NCBI RefSeq assembly: GCF_001685355.1
Contig: NZ_CP016438.1
Span: forward strand, 4,960,001 to 5,024,000
Length of the DNA: 64,000 bases
DNA from: Streptomyces lincolnensis
Lineage (GTDB): Bacteria; Actinomycetota; Actinomycetes; Streptomycetales; Streptomycetaceae
Reading direction: 5' to 3'
Shown here: piece by piece, positions 40,227 through 49,782 of the stretch
Layout: the number at the start of each line of letters is the position of its first letter
How positions within the stretch are numbered: position 1 is the stretch's first letter
Notes under the pieces: generated by a model
The model's input: only the letters and a program-made list of their open reading frames with translations
Told to the model about the DNA's origin: nothing
Databases searched by the model: none
Program-made: the position numbers and the translations under genes

Positions 40227-42200
40227 GTGACCCAGACCATCGCCCCCCGCGTCCGGACCCTGGTGCTGCTGTTCCTGGCCACCACCGGACTGCTCCTCGC
40301 CACGGCCGGCCCGGCCTCCGCGCACGCCGCGCTGACCGGCAGCGATCCCCAGCAGGGGGTGGTGGTCGACAAGGCGCCCACCCAGGTCTCGCTGACCTTT
40401 TCCGAACAGGTCAGCCTGTCCGCGGACTCGCTGCGCGTGCTCGACCCCAAGGGCAAGGCCGTGCAGAACGGCACACCGACCAACCTGAGCGGCACTACGT
40501 ACGCCGTGCGCCTGCACAGCGGCCTGCCCGACGGCACCTATACCGTCACCTACCACGTCGTCTCCGCGGACAGCCATCCCGTCGCGGGCGCCTACACCTT
40601 CTCCATCGGCGCGCCGTCCAAGACCAGCGTCGCGGTCTCCGACGAGACGGTCGGCGGCGGGCTCGTCGGCGGGCTCTACGGATTCGGCCGGTACATGTCG
40701 TACGCCGGTTTCGTCGTCCTGGTCGGCGGGGCCGCGTTCGTGCTGGCCTGCTGGCAGCGCGGGGCCGGTGTGCGGGCCGTGCAGCGGCTCGTCGTCTCCG
40801 GATGGGTCACGCTCACCTCGGCGACCCTCCTGCTGCTGCTCCTGCGCGGCTCCTACACCGGCAGCGGGAAGGTCGGCGACATCTTCGACCTCGACCTGCT
40901 CGGACAGGTGCTCCAGACCAAGACGGGCGCCGCGCTGGTGTCCCGGCTGCTGCTGCTCGCCGCGGCGGCACTGTTCATCGCGGTGCTGTTCGGGGCGTAC
41001 GAGAAGCGGGAGGACGAGGAGAAGCGGGACCTGACCTTCGGGCTCGCGGTCGGCGGGGTCGTCGTGTCCGCCGGGCTCGCCGCGAGCTGGGCGATGTCCG
41101 AGCACGCCTCCGTCGGGCTCCAGGCGGGCATCGCGATGCCCGTCGATGTCGTCCATCTGCTCGCCGTCGCCGCCTGGCTCGGCGGGCTGACGGCCCTGCT
41201 CGTCGCCCTGTACAAGGCGCCCGCCGAGACGCCCGTCGACTCGGCGGCCGTACGCCGTTTCTCGACCGTCGCCTTCGGCAGCGTCGTCGCGCTGGTGCTG
41301 ACCGGCACCTATCAGTCGTGGCGGCAGCTCGGCTCCTGGTCGGCGTTCACCGACACGTGGTACGGGCAGCTCCTGCTCGTCAAGATCGGGCTGGTGGCGC
41401 TGCTGGTGGGCATCGCGTACATCTCACGGCGGTGGACGGCTCGGCTGGCCCAGACGGTCGGCGAGGGGAGCCGGAAGGCGCCGGAGAAGGAATCCGTGTC
41501 CGTCAGTGGCGCCGGGAGTGCCGCCAGGGGTGCCACCAAGAAGGGTGGCGACACGAAGGCGGGCAGCGCGAAGGCGGGCGATACGAAGGCAGGCGGCGCG
41601 AAGGCGGGAGGCACGTCCAAGCGGGACGCGCAGCTCGCCCGGCAGCGGGCCGCGGTGGACGCGGCGCGGCAGAAGCGGGAGCGGGACGCCGATCCGAACC
41701 GGTTCGGACTGCGCCGCTCGGTGTTCGCCGAGGCCGGTGTCGCCGTCGTCCTGCTGGCCGTCACCACCGTGCTGACGCAGACCGAGCCCGGCCGTACGGA
41801 GGAGGAGGCCAAGGCGGCCACCTCGTCCTCCTCTTCCTCGTCGTCGGACGCGTCGGCCGGGGCCGTGACCCTGACCATGCCGTTCGACACGGGCGGCTCG
41901 GACGGCAAGGGGGTCGTGACCGTCGATCTCGATCCCGCGCGCGTGGGCGCCAACGAGATGCACGTCTACGTCCAGCGGCCCAACGGACGCGCCTTCGACA
42001 TCCCCGAGGTGAAGATCGCCTTCACCCTGGAGTCCCAGAAGATCGGGCCGCTGCCCGTCGTGCCCGACCACATCACCACCGGCCACTGGTCGGCGAACGG
42101 AGTGCAGATCCCCGTGGCGGGCGACTGGGAAGTCGCGGCGACCGTGCGGACCTCCGACATCGACCAGACGACCGTCTCCAAGAACGCGCAGATCGGCTGA
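40227..42200 (+). CDS. CopC-CopD fusion copper-import protein
   Basis: A 657-residue membrane protein. The signal peptide ends GPASA-HAALTG, giving an N-terminal His for copper; the CopC domain (about 33-130) has YHVVSADSHPVAGAYTF with the second ligand set. A CopD domain (about 150-420) has eight hydrophobic helices (GLYGFGRYMSYAGFVVLVGG, AIAMPVDVVHLLAVAAWLGG and others). A long K/G/A-rich cytoplasmic insert (about 425-485, with KAGDTKAGGAKAGGTSK repeats) follows, then a helix and a C-terminal YtkA-like extracellular domain (about 545-655). It is thought to carry copper inward or to other chaperones. Confidence 0.88.
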   Translation: MTQTIAPRVRTLVLLFLATTGLLLATAGPASAHAALTGSDPQQGVVVDKAPTQVSLTFSEQVSLSADSLRVLDPKGKAVQNGTPTNLSGTTYAVRLHSGLPDGTYTVTYHVVSADSHPVAGAYTFSIGAPSKTSVAVSDETVGGGLVGGLYGFGRYMSYAGFVVLVGGAAFVLACWQRGAGVRAVQRLVVSGWVTLTSATLLLLLLRGSYTGSGKVGDIFDLDLLGQVLQTKTGAALVSRLLLLAAAALFIAVLFGAYEKREDEEKRDLTFGLAVGGVVVSAGLAASWAMSEHASVGLQAGIAMPVDVVHLLAVAAWLGGLTALLVALYKAPAETPVDSAAVRRFSTVAFGSVVALVLTGTYQSWRQLGSWSAFTDTWYGQLLLVKIGLVALLVGIAYISRRWTARLAQTVGEGSRKAPEKESVSVSGAGSAARGATKKGGDTKAGSAKAGDTKAGGAKAGGTSKRDAQLARQRAAVDAARQKRERDADPNRFGLRRSVFAEAGVAVVLLAVTTVLTQTEPGRTEEEAKAATSSSSSSSSDASAGAVTLTMPFDTGGSDGKGVVTVDLDPARVGANEMHVYVQRPNGRAFDIPEVKIAFTLESQKIGPLPVVPDHITTGHWSANGVQIPVAGDWEVAATVRTSDIDQTTVSKNAQIG

Positions 42201-42208
42201 ACCGAACC

Positions 42209-43510
42209 ATGGCTGACCAGTCCACTCCCGAAGCTCCCGCCGCCGCGGGGAGCGTTTCCGGGGAGGCTCCCTCCGAGCAGCCCCCCGCCGCGGCCGTGGC
42301 GGGCGTCTCCCGCCGGAAGCTGCTCGGCACCGCCGGGGCCACCGGGCTCGTCCTCGGCGCGGCCGGCGGGGCCGTGGGCTACGGCGCCCGGCCCGCCGAG
42401 GCCACCCCGCTCGCCTCGGTGGGCACCGACGAGGTGATGTTTCACGGGAAACATCAGTCCGGGATCACCCAGGGCCTCCAGGCCCGCGGCCACCTCGTCG
42501 CCTTCGACCTCGCGGCGGGCGCGGGCCGCAAGGAGGCCGCCGCCCTCATGCGCCGCTGGTCGGAGACGGCCCGGCGGCTGATGGCGGGCGAGGCGATGAC
42601 CCAGGACGACACGGATGTCGCCCGGGACGCGGGGCCCTCCTCCCTGACGGTCACCTTCGGCTTCGGCCACAGCTTCTTCGCCCGCACCGGGCTGGCGAAG
42701 CAGCGCCCGGTCGCCCTCGACCCACTGCCCGACTTCTCCTCCGACCAGCTGGACAAGGCCCGCAGCAACGGCGACCTGTGGGTGCAGATCGGCGCCAACG
42801 ACGCCCTGGTCGCCTTCCACGCCCTGCGCGCGATCCAGAAGGACGCGGGCGGCGCGGCGCGCGTCCGCTGGCAGATGAACGGCTTCAACCGCTCGCCGGG
42901 CGCCACGTCTCATCCGATGACGGCACGGAATCTGATGGGCCAGCTCGACGGCACGCGCAATCCGAAGCCGACGGAGTCCGACTTCGACCGGCGGATCTTC
43001 GTGCCGTCGTCGGGCGACCCGTCCTGGATGGCCGACGGCTCCTACGCCGTCGTACGACGGATCCGGATGCTGTTGGACGACTGGGAGAGGCTCTCGGTCG
43101 CCGCCCAGGAGAACGTCATCGGGCGCCGGAAGTCCAACGGGGCCGCCCTGACCGGGGGCACCGAGACCACCGCGATGGACCTGGAGAAGGCGGACGCCCA
43201 GGGCAATCTGGTGGTCCCGCTCAACGCCCACGCGCGGATCACCCGGCCCGATCAGAACGGCGGGGCGGCGATGCTGCGGCGCCCCTTCTCGTACCACGAC
43301 GGCTTCGACGCGGACGGTGTACCGGACGCGGGCCTGCTCTTCGTCTGCTGGCAGGCGGACCCGCTGCGCGGCTTCGTCCCGGTCCAGCGCAAGCTCGACC
43401 GGGGGGACGCGCTGTCGCAGTTCATCCGGCACGAGGCGAGCGGCCTGTTCGCGGTGCCGGGAGGGGCGGCGGAGGGGGAGTACGTGGGGCAGCGGCTGCT
43501 GGAGGGGTGA
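42209..43510 (+). CDS. dtpA: Tat-exported dye-decolourising peroxidase (DtpA-like)
   Basis: A 433-residue Dyp-type haem peroxidase. A twin-arginine signal, SRRKLLGTAGATGLVLGAAG, starts near residue 33. The catalytic GxxDG motif is GQLDGTRNP (about 251-259); proximal haem His likely in PFSYHDGF (about 353), distal Arg in FVPVQRKLDRGDAL region. The GTEC-type deferrochelatase activity once proposed is not shown. In S. lividans DtpA works with Sco and the copper chaperones in maturation of the GlxA oxidase, matching this context. The start lies 8 bp after the CopC/D stop. The coding sequence contains a parS-like site at 42438-42453. Confidence 0.9.
   Translation: MADQSTPEAPAAAGSVSGEAPSEQPPAAAVAGVSRRKLLGTAGATGLVLGAAGGAVGYGARPAEATPLASVGTDEVMFHGKHQSGITQGLQARGHLVAFDLAAGAGRKEAAALMRRWSETARRLMAGEAMTQDDTDVARDAGPSSLTVTFGFGHSFFARTGLAKQRPVALDPLPDFSSDQLDKARSNGDLWVQIGANDALVAFHALRAIQKDAGGAARVRWQMNGFNRSPGATSHPMTARNLMGQLDGTRNPKPTESDFDRRIFVPSSGDPSWMADGSYAVVRRIRMLLDDWERLSVAAQENVIGRRKSNGAALTGGTETTAMDLEKADAQGNLVVPLNAHARITRPDQNGGAAMLRRPFSYHDGFDADGVPDAGLLFVCWQADPLRGFVPVQRKLDRGDALSQFIRHEASGLFAVPGGAAEGEYVGQRLLEG
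42438..42453. promoter_or_regulatory. parS-like site inside dtpA
   Basis: TGTTTCACGGGAAACA differs from the 16-bp consensus parS, TGTTTCACGTGAAACA, at one position. It lies within the dtpA reading frame, in a stretch coding VMFHGKHQSG. ParB tolerates single mismatches. Confidence 0.55.
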
Positions 43511-43525
43511 GGGAGGCGGCGGAGC

Positions 43526-43616
<91 letters not shown>

Positions 43617-43719
43617 ACGCGAACGCTCGGGGCGGGCCGTGGTCACGCCGGTTCACTCAGCGGAGGGGCTGACCTGGGACATCCGCGCCTGGTTTGGCAA
43701 GGGCCATTAGGGTGAGGTC

Positions 43720-44652
43720 ATGCCAGCGAGCTATGCGTATCTCGGCCCTGAGGGCACCTTCACCGAAGTCGCCCTGCGCACGCTTCCCGAGGCGGCCACG
43801 CGTGAGCTGATCCCGTACGTGTCCGTGCAGTCCGCGCTGGACGCGGTGCGGGCCGGCGAGGCCGAGGCCGCGTTCGTGCCGATCGAGAACTCCGTCGAGG
43901 GCGGCATCACCACGACCCTCGACGAGCTGGTCGCGGGCGCGCCGCTGATGATCTACCGCGAGGTGCTGCTGTCGATCACCTTCGCGCTGCTCGTGCGGCC
44001 GGGCACCAAGTTGTCGGACATCAAGACGGTCTCCGCCCACCCGGCCGCCCAGCCCCAGGTGCGCAACTGGCTGAAGAGCAACCTCCCCGACGCCCACTGG
44101 GAGTCGGCCGCCTCGAACGCGGACGCCGCCCGGCTGGTCCAGGAGGGCCAGTACGACGCCGCGTTCGCCGGCGAGTTCGCGGCCGCCCGGTACGGCCTTC
44201 AGGCCCTGGAGACCGGGATCCACGACGCCGAGAACGCGCAGACGCGGTTCGTGCTGGTCGGCCGCCCCGCCCGGCCCGCCGCGCCGACCGGCGCCGACAA
44301 GACGTCCGTGGTGCTGTGGCAGCGCGACGACCACCCCGGTGGGCTGCGCGACCTGCTCGGCGAGTTCGCCACCCGGGGGATCAACCTGATGCTGTTGCAG
44401 TCCCGGCCGACCGGTGCGGGCATCGGCAACTACTGCTTCTGCATCGACGCCGAGGGCCATATCTCCGACCGCCGGGTATCCGAGGCCCTGATGGGACTCA
44501 AGCGGATCTGCCTGGAAGTGCGGTTCCTCGGGTCGTACCCGCGTGCGGGCGTGAGCGTCAGGGACGTGAGCGCGCCGCGGCCGGGGACGTCCGACGAGGA
44601 GTTCGTCTCGGCGGCGGACTGGGTGGCCCGGTGCCAGGACGGCCGGTCTTGA
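43720..44652 (+). CDS. pheA: prephenate dehydratase
   Basis: A 310-residue monofunctional prephenate dehydratase of the phenylalanine branch (prephenate to phenylpyruvate). The catalytic domain starts YAYLGPEGTFTE; EAAFVPIENSVEGGI (about 48-62) and the conserved TRF motif in NAQTRFVLVG (about 167-176) are present. A C-terminal ACT domain (about 190-270) has DHPGGLRDLLGEFATRGINL and SRPT, predicting feedback inhibition by phenylalanine. TAGGGT lies 6 nt before the ATG, suggesting a near-leaderless message. It stands alone, away from other aromatic genes. Confidence 0.95.
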   Translation: MPASYAYLGPEGTFTEVALRTLPEAATRELIPYVSVQSALDAVRAGEAEAAFVPIENSVEGGITTTLDELVAGAPLMIYREVLLSITFALLVRPGTKLSDIKTVSAHPAAQPQVRNWLKSNLPDAHWESAASNADAARLVQEGQYDAAFAGEFAAARYGLQALETGIHDAENAQTRFVLVGRPARPAAPTGADKTSVVLWQRDDHPGGLRDLLGEFATRGINLMLLQSRPTGAGIGNYCFCIDAEGHISDRRVSEALMGLKRICLEVRFLGSYPRAGVSVRDVSAPRPGTSDEEFVSAADWVARCQDGRS

Positions 44653-44735
44653 GCCGGTCGGGCCTGAGGCGTCCTGAGTCGCTCGGGCTGAGGCGGTCGG
44701 GCTGGTGCGGGCCCGGTCTTACCTGCAGATTTTAG

Positions 44736-44757
44736 TTATCCACAGGAGTTATCCACA
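44736..44757 (+). promoter_or_regulatory. two tandem perfect DnaA boxes
   Basis: TTATCCACA at 44736-44744 and again at 44749-44757, 13 bp apart in the same orientation. Both are exact high-affinity consensus. Confidence 0.85.
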
Positions 44758-45008
44758 GGTGGGCTTCTCGACCTGGGGACAAGTCGACAGCGAAGCGCCA
44801 CTCTGTCGACAAATCGGCCTACAGGCCGCCTCCGCGTTCACCGTCACACACATCACCCTTCGTCCACTCTTTTCCCTTGGTCAATCCTTTGGGGCGACCT
44901 CTTTCCACTCGAAAGTGGGGGTAAGTGGGGTTTGTGCCGGGAATCCTCGGTGTCACCGACGCGTTTCGGAGTGATCAATTCCGAAGTCCACAGATCTTCC
45001 ACACAGCC

Positions 45009-45048
45009 TGTGGATAACTTTTCGGAGGGTGTGGATTCCTGTGGACAG
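45009..45048 (-). promoter_or_regulatory. DnaA boxes in opposite orientation
   Basis: TGTGGATAA (45009-45017) is a perfect box on the minus strand; TGTGGATTC (45030-45038) and TGTGGACAG (45040-45048) are imperfect ones. Together with the pair at 44736-44757 they form a cluster that also includes TGTCGACAA at 44804-44812. Confidence 0.8.
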
Positions 45049-45263
45049 CCGCACCCCAAGTCCCCTTCCGCACAAGGGAATCGAGTCAACCAGCCGCCGC
45101 GCACGTGCCCCGTTCCAGGGAGTGGGACGCTTTTCATTGACACGGCGGCACCCACGCGGCACACGCGATGAATCACATCACGGAACACATAGGGCAATTA
45201 CCCCATAACAGAACGTAAGGCGCGTTTCGCAATAGTGAGTCGAGAGGCGTGACCGCGCACCGG

Positions 45264-45269
45264 TAGCCT
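45264..45269 (+). promoter_or_regulatory. leaderless-type -10 of serS
   Basis: TAGCCT, then 7 nt, then the GTG at 45277. No ribosome-binding site is visible. Confidence 0.45.
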
Positions 45270-45276
45270 TGGCCCC

Positions 45277-46554
45277 GTGATTGACCTTCGCCTGCTCCGT
45301 GAGGACCCCGACCGTGTGCGCGCGTCCCAGCGCGCCCGTGGAGAGGACGTCGCGCTCGTCGACTCCCTCCTGTCCGCCGACGAGCGGCGCAGGTCGTCCG
45401 GCGTCCGCTTCGACGAGCTGCGCGCCGAGCAGAAGCAGCTCGGCAAGCTGATCCCCAAGGCGTCCGGGGACGAGAAGGCCGAGCTGCTGAAGAAGACCGG
45501 CCAGCTCGCCGCCGACGTCAAGGCCGCCGACGCCGAGCGCGACGCGGCCGACGCCGAGACCAGGGAGCTCCTTCTCCAGCTGAGCAACCTCGTCCACCCC
45601 GACGTGCCCGTCGGCGGCGAGGAGGACTTCGTCACGCTGGAGACGCACGGCACGATCCGCGACTTCGGCGCCGAGGGCTTCGAGCCCAAGGACCACCTGG
45701 AGCTCGGCACGATCCTCGGCGCGATCGACACCGAGCGTGGCGCCAAGGTCTCCGGCTCGCGCTTCTACTTCCTGACGGGCGTGGGCGCCCTCCTGGAGCT
45801 GGCGCTCGTCAACGCGGCGATCGCGCAGGCCACCGCGGCAGGCTTCACGCCGATGCTGACGCCCGCGCTGGTCCGCCCGCAGTCCATGGCCGGCACCGGC
45901 TTCCTCGGCCAGGCGGCCCAGGACGTCTACCACCTCGACAAGGACGACCTCTACCTGGTCGGCACGTCCGAGGTCGCGCTCGCCGCGTACCACATGGACG
46001 AGATCATCGACGCCGACCGGCTGCCGCTGCGCTACGCCGGTTTCTCGCCCTGCTTCCGCCGAGAGGCCGGCTCGCACGGCAAGGACACCCGGGGCATCTT
46101 CCGCGTGCACCAGTTCGACAAGGTCGAGATGTTCTCGTACGTCGACCCGGCGGACTCGCAGGCCGAGCACCAGCGCCTGCTGGAGTGGGAGAAGCAGTGG
46201 CTGACCTCCCTGGAGCTGCCGTTCCGGGTCATCGACGTGGCCTCCGGCGACCTCGGCTCCTCGGCCGCCCGCAAGTTCGACTGCGAGGCGTGGATCCCGA
46301 CCCAGGGCAAGTACCGCGAGCTGACCTCGACCTCGGACTGCACCGAGTTCCAGTCCCGCCGGCTGTCGATCCGCGTCCGTGACGGCAAGCAGGTCAAGCC
46401 GCTGGCGACGCTCAACGGCACGCTGTGCGCCGTACCGCGCACCATCGTGGCGATCCTGGAGAACCACCAGCAGGCCGACGGCTCCGTCCGGGTGCCCGAG
46501 GTGCTGCGCCCGTACCTGGGCGGCCGGGAGATCCTGGAGCCCGTCGCCAAGTGA
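45277..46554 (+). CDS. serS: seryl-tRNA synthetase
   Basis: A 425-residue class II aminoacyl-tRNA synthetase. The N-terminal helical arm (about 1-105, coiled coil with [22 protein letters not shown]) reaches for the long variable arm of tRNA-Ser. The catalytic core carries motif 2 in [25 protein letters not shown] (about 253-277, quoted in parts: FRREAG, FRVHQF), and motif 3 near [19 protein letters not shown]. It is the only serS here and lies in a window with two tRNA-Ser genes plus one tRNA-Ser-like gene. Its stop overlaps the GTG of the HAD gene by 4 nt. Confidence 0.96.
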   Translation: MIDLRLLREDPDRVRASQRARGEDVALVDSLLSADERRRSSGVRFDELRAEQKQLGKLIPKASGDEKAELLKKTGQLAADVKAADAERDAADAETRELLLQLSNLVHPDVPVGGEEDFVTLETHGTIRDFGAEGFEPKDHLELGTILGAIDTERGAKVSGSRFYFLTGVGALLELALVNAAIAQATAAGFTPMLTPALVRPQSMAGTGFLGQAAQDVYHLDKDDLYLVGTSEVALAAYHMDEIIDADRLPLRYAGFSPCFRREAGSHGKDTRGIFRVHQFDKVEMFSYVDPADSQAEHQRLLEWEKQWLTSLELPFRVIDVASGDLGSSAARKFDCEAWIPTQGKYRELTSTSDCTEFQSRRLSIRVRDGKQVKPLATLNGTLCAVPRTIVAILENHQQADGSVRVPEVLRPYLGGREILEPVAK

Positions 46555-47372
46555 GTACGGCACGCCAGGGAAGTACGGCCTTCCCCTACCAGCTCGTCGC
46601 GACCGACCTCGACGGAACGCTTCTGCGGTCCGACCAGTCGGTCTCGGAGCGCACCCGTGAGGCGCTCACCGCGGCCACCGCGGCGGGTGCCGCGCACATC
46701 GTGGTGACGGGCCGCTCCGCCCCGTGGACCCGCCCCGTCCTGGAGGACCTGGGCTACCAGGGCCTCGCCGTCTGCGGCCAGGGCGCGCAGGTGTACCACG
46801 TCGGCGAGGACCGCCTGCTGACGTCGGTGACCCTGGACCGGCAGCTGGCCGGGGTGGCGCTGGCCAAGATCGAGGCGGAGGTCGGGCCGCTGTTCCTCGC
46901 GGCGAGCCGCGACGGGCTGGACGGCGAGGTGCTGGTCGGGGCCGGGTACTCGGTCGTCGGCGCGCTCCCCTCGACCCCTCTCACCGACGCGGCCGACCTC
47001 TGGGCCGCCCCCCTGAACAAGATCTACATCCAGCACCCGACCCTCACGGACGACGAGCTCGCCGAGGTGGCCGGCCGGATCGCGGGCGGCTTCGTCACCG
47101 TCACCATGGCCGGCGAGGGCATCGTCGAGCTCCTCCCCCTCGGCCTCTCCAAGGCCACGGGCCTCTCCCTCGCCGCCCGCCGCCTCGGCCTCAAGGCCGC
47201 CGACACCATCGCCTTCGGCGACATGCCCAACGACCTCCCCATGTTCGCCTGGTCCTCCTACGGCGTCGCCATGGGCAACGCCCACACCGACCTCAAGTCC
47301 GTCGCCGACGAGGTCACCGCCTCCAACGACGACGACGGAATCGCGGTCGTCCTGGAACGGCTGCTGGGCTGA
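46551..47372 (+). CDS. HAD-IIB (Cof-type) phosphatase
   Basis: A 273-residue HAD superfamily hydrolase. Motif I is [13 protein letters not shown] (about 15-27), motif [11 protein letters not shown] (about 50), motif III lysine in [16 protein letters not shown] and motif IV in [16 protein letters not shown] (about 222-237), with [19 protein letters not shown] after it. Cof-type members dephosphorylate sugar phosphates or pyridoxal phosphate. Translationally coupled to serS through a GTGA overlap. A related paralogue lies at 59485-60354. Substrate unknown. Confidence 0.9.
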   Translation: MSTARQGSTAFPYQLVATDLDGTLLRSDQSVSERTREALTAATAAGAAHIVVTGRSAPWTRPVLEDLGYQGLAVCGQGAQVYHVGEDRLLTSVTLDRQLAGVALAKIEAEVGPLFLAASRDGLDGEVLVGAGYSVVGALPSTPLTDAADLWAAPLNKIYIQHPTLTDDELAEVAGRIAGGFVTVTMAGEGIVELLPLGLSKATGLSLAARRLGLKAADTIAFGDMPNDLPMFAWSSYGVAMGNAHTDLKSVADEVTASNDDDGIAVVLERLLG

Positions 47373-48335
47373 GGGCTTCGAGCCCACGTCCAGGGTCCGC
47401 GGGGGCTTGGAGCCGGTGGCTCGGGGGTGCCTGCACGGGCTGAAGGTCTGTGCAGGCGGCGTCGGTTGAGTGTTCGGGTTTGGGCCGAGGGCTGAGGCCA
47501 TCGCGCGGCCTGAGGGCTTGGGGTCATGTCCAGGTCTATCGCTGGAGCGGAGGACTCGGGGCGCCTGCACGGGCTGAAGATCTGGGCTGTCAGCGCGGGT
47601 TGGGCACTGAACCCACCGCGTGAGCTGCTGGCTCGGGGCAGCACGCGGGTTGGAGACCTCGGCCGACGCCCGGAGCCGACAGCTGTAGCGAAGGGCAGCA
47701 TGCGTGTACGGGCTGAAAGTGCGCGCCGCCAAAGCAGGTTGAGAACTGAACCCACCGCGCGAGCCGACAGCTCGGGGCAGCACGCGAGCCAAAGGCCTCA
47801 GCTCACGCCCACAAGGACCTACGCCGACTGCGGCCCGCACCGTCCGAAGGCGACGGCTCGGGCAAGTGACCCCGGCCGTCGACGCACGGGCTGTCGGCTC
47901 AAGTTCACCGTCAGGACGACACCCGGCCCGACGGACCGGGGTGGATTGATGGCTCAGGCTCCCTGAGTCCAAGGCCCCGACTGCCAGTGAGACCTGATGA
48001 CTTGCGACTCGCGCCGAGGCCGATCGGCCTCCTCTCGGGGAGCAGGCCCTCTCCCTCGCGGAGGGCAACCCTTACGGACGGGGACGAGCCCGACGCCCAG
48101 TTCGAGGGCCGCGACACCCGGACAGGAAGCCGCGGCACTCGACATCGCAGACCACGGTCCCCCGGCACACCGGACAGCTCACGCGCCAACCAACTTCCCG
48201 GCAGACCTACGCGAGCGTGTCCCCCCCCGAAGCATCAAGAAGCCGCGCGGAGAACCCTCACAGCACGCCCCCGGACCTCTCTCGACATACCCCCGGCCAG
48301 GAAAACCCCGGCCAAGTCCCAGTGACAACGTCTCG
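47373..48335. other. non-coding region with diverged tandem repeats
   Basis: About 960 bp without credible genes. A motif near ACGGGCTGAAG occurs at 47434, 47568 and 47707 (spacings 134 and 139), and ACTGAACCCACCGCG at 47606 and 47745 (139). The rest of the units align loosely, so three copies of a 135-140 bp repeat have diverged. Several antisense frames are open only because of GC bias. Confidence 0.6.
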
Positions 48336-48439
<104 letters not shown>

Positions 48440-48489
48440 GGGTGGGCGGCCCACGCGAGTGCGATTCGCGTGCTCGAAGCGGCCGCCCC

Positions 48490-48556
48490 GGGCAGCTCCC
48501 CGTGCGGGCGGGCTCCACGGAGGGGTAACTACTCCGGAGCCCGCCGCGGGCTGCCC
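48490..48556. terminator. nested hairpin, probable terminator
   Basis: Outer stem GGGCAGC (48490-48496) with GCTGCCC (48550-48556) and inner stem GCGGGCTCC (48508-48516) with GGAGCCCGC (48536-48544). It lies downstream of the minus-strand gene at 48703 and upstream of the tRNA-like gene, so it would end the former's transcript. Confidence 0.5.
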
Positions 48557-48702
48557 TGAAGGGAGCTGGACGTACTGCCGTGCATGGACATCGCCCCGCT
48601 CCTCTCCCAGAATCTGGCGCCGGTTCGACCCGGCGTCGTGGACACAACCATCGTGCCTGTACGCCGAGTCGGACGCCACCGAATTAACCGGCCGTCAGGA
48701 GC

Positions 48703-48942
48703 TCAGCGGCGCCGCCACCTGCGCCGGCGCCCCTTGCTGAAGAACCACCCGGCGGGCGGCTCGTCGGAGCGCCAGGGCTGCGGCTCGGGCTCCTTGCCGC
48801 GCCAACGGGCGGTGAGCATACGGGCCCGGGCGGACGGCTCGGAGGTCTCGGCGGATCGTATGAAGTCCTCGTCCAGGACGAGGTCGTCCCACACGCCCTC
48901 GGACCGGCCACGACCGTCGTGCTGTGCTGTCTCGTCCGTCAT
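48703..48942 (-). CDS. small conserved hypothetical protein
   Basis: A 79-residue basic protein with an acidic N-terminal third (WDDLVLDEDFIRSAETSEPS), a centre with ARMLTARWRGKEPEPQPW, and a C-terminus WFFSKGRRRRWRRR. I recall close relatives at the same place in other streptomycetes. The strong charge asymmetry suggests a nucleic-acid or membrane contact, but nothing is proven. It lies downstream of the ABC exporter operon on the same strand, after 110 bp. Confidence 0.7.
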   Translation of the reverse strand: MTDETAQHDGRGRSEGVWDDLVLDEDFIRSAETSEPSARARMLTARWRGKEPEPQPWRSDEPPAGWFFSKGRRRRWRRR

Positions 48943-49052
48943 CCCCGTCCTCCTGGCCGTGCCTTCCCGTGCGTCCCCGTTTGTCCAGTGTGCCCGGACA
49001 GAGGTGAAGTCCCTGTCAATAAGCGGGACGTCACCTCGTCGCCCGCCGGCGT

Positions 49053-49772
49053 CTACTCCTCACCCGCCAGCGTCAGCGACCGCAGCTTCTGTCCCGCGTA
49101 CCAGGTGGCCAGCACGGTCACCACGACGAGCAGGACCGTGGCCGTCGGGAGCCCGACGTCCGAGGTCACCAGGTCCCCGCCCGCGACCTTGTGGGCCACG
49201 GCCAGCGACCACTGCTGGACGCTGAGGGTGCGGGCCCCGGCCACCAGGGAGCCGAACAGGGCCTCCCAGACGAGCGCGTAGACCAGCCCGAACACCACCG
49301 CGTGCCGCGACACCGTGCCGAGCAGCAGGAAGAGCGCCGCGTACGCGATGGAGGCGACCAGCGCGGCCACCGTGTAGGCGACGGCGATCTGTTGGCCGTT
49401 GCCGTTGAGGATGAGGCCCGCGATCAGGGTCGGCACCGCGGAGAACACCATGGTCACGGCGACCGCGACGATCAGCTTGGTGAAGATGATCGTGGGTCGT
49501 TTGATCGGCTTGGACAGCAGGTACACCACCGAGCCGTCGTCGATCTCCGGGCCGATCGCGCCCGTGCCGGCGATGACACCGATGATCGGCACCATCGTGG
49601 CGAGCGCGAGCCCGCCCAGCAGGTCGGCCGTCGTCTGGTCGTCGGCGCCGACCAGACCGCGGACGATCACCGCGATCACGATCAGCAGGACGGGCAGCGC
49701 GCCCAGGATGAGGGCCCGGCGGCGACCGAGCAGGGCCCGGTAGGTGAGTCGGGCGACTGTGGGGTCGTACAT
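49053..49772 (-). CDS. ABC-2-type exporter permease B
   Basis: A 239-residue permease with about six membrane helices (ALILGALPVLLIVIAVIVRGL, LGGLALATMVPIIGVIAG, AAYAALFLLLGT-like and others). The motif EIDDGSVVYLLSKPIKRPTI near 77-96 is typical of ABC-2 permeases. It is the last gene of a four-gene operon and pairs with ATPase B, 10 bp upstream. The exported substrate is unknown. Confidence 0.82.
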   Translation of the reverse strand: MYDPTVARLTYRALLGRRRALILGALPVLLIVIAVIVRGLVGADDQTTADLLGGLALATMVPIIGVIAGTGAIGPEIDDGSVVYLLSKPIKRPTIIFTKLIVAVAVTMVFSAVPTLIAGLILNGNGQQIAVAYTVAALVASIAYAALFLLLGTVSRHAVVFGLVYALVWEALFGSLVAGARTLSVQQWSLAVAHKVAGGDLVTSDVGLPTATVLLVVVTVLATWYAGQKLRSLTLAGEE

Positions 49773-49782
49773 CTGTGGCCTC

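Larger units (their letters stand above)
44653..45276. other. pheA-serS spacer, DnaA-box-rich
   Basis: 624 bp with no gene. It is much less GC-rich than its flanks and is dominated by DnaA boxes (44736-44757 and 45009-45048, listed separately). Also seen: TTGACA at 45137-45142, and TAGCCT with 7 nt before the serS GTG. Confidence 0.7.

Noticed and set aside
46032..48068. 678-residue minus-strand reading frame over serS, the HAD gene and the repeat region
   Set aside because: The part over serS and HAD is a shadow frame. The rest has no recognisable domain and follows the tandem repeat, so it is not a gene.
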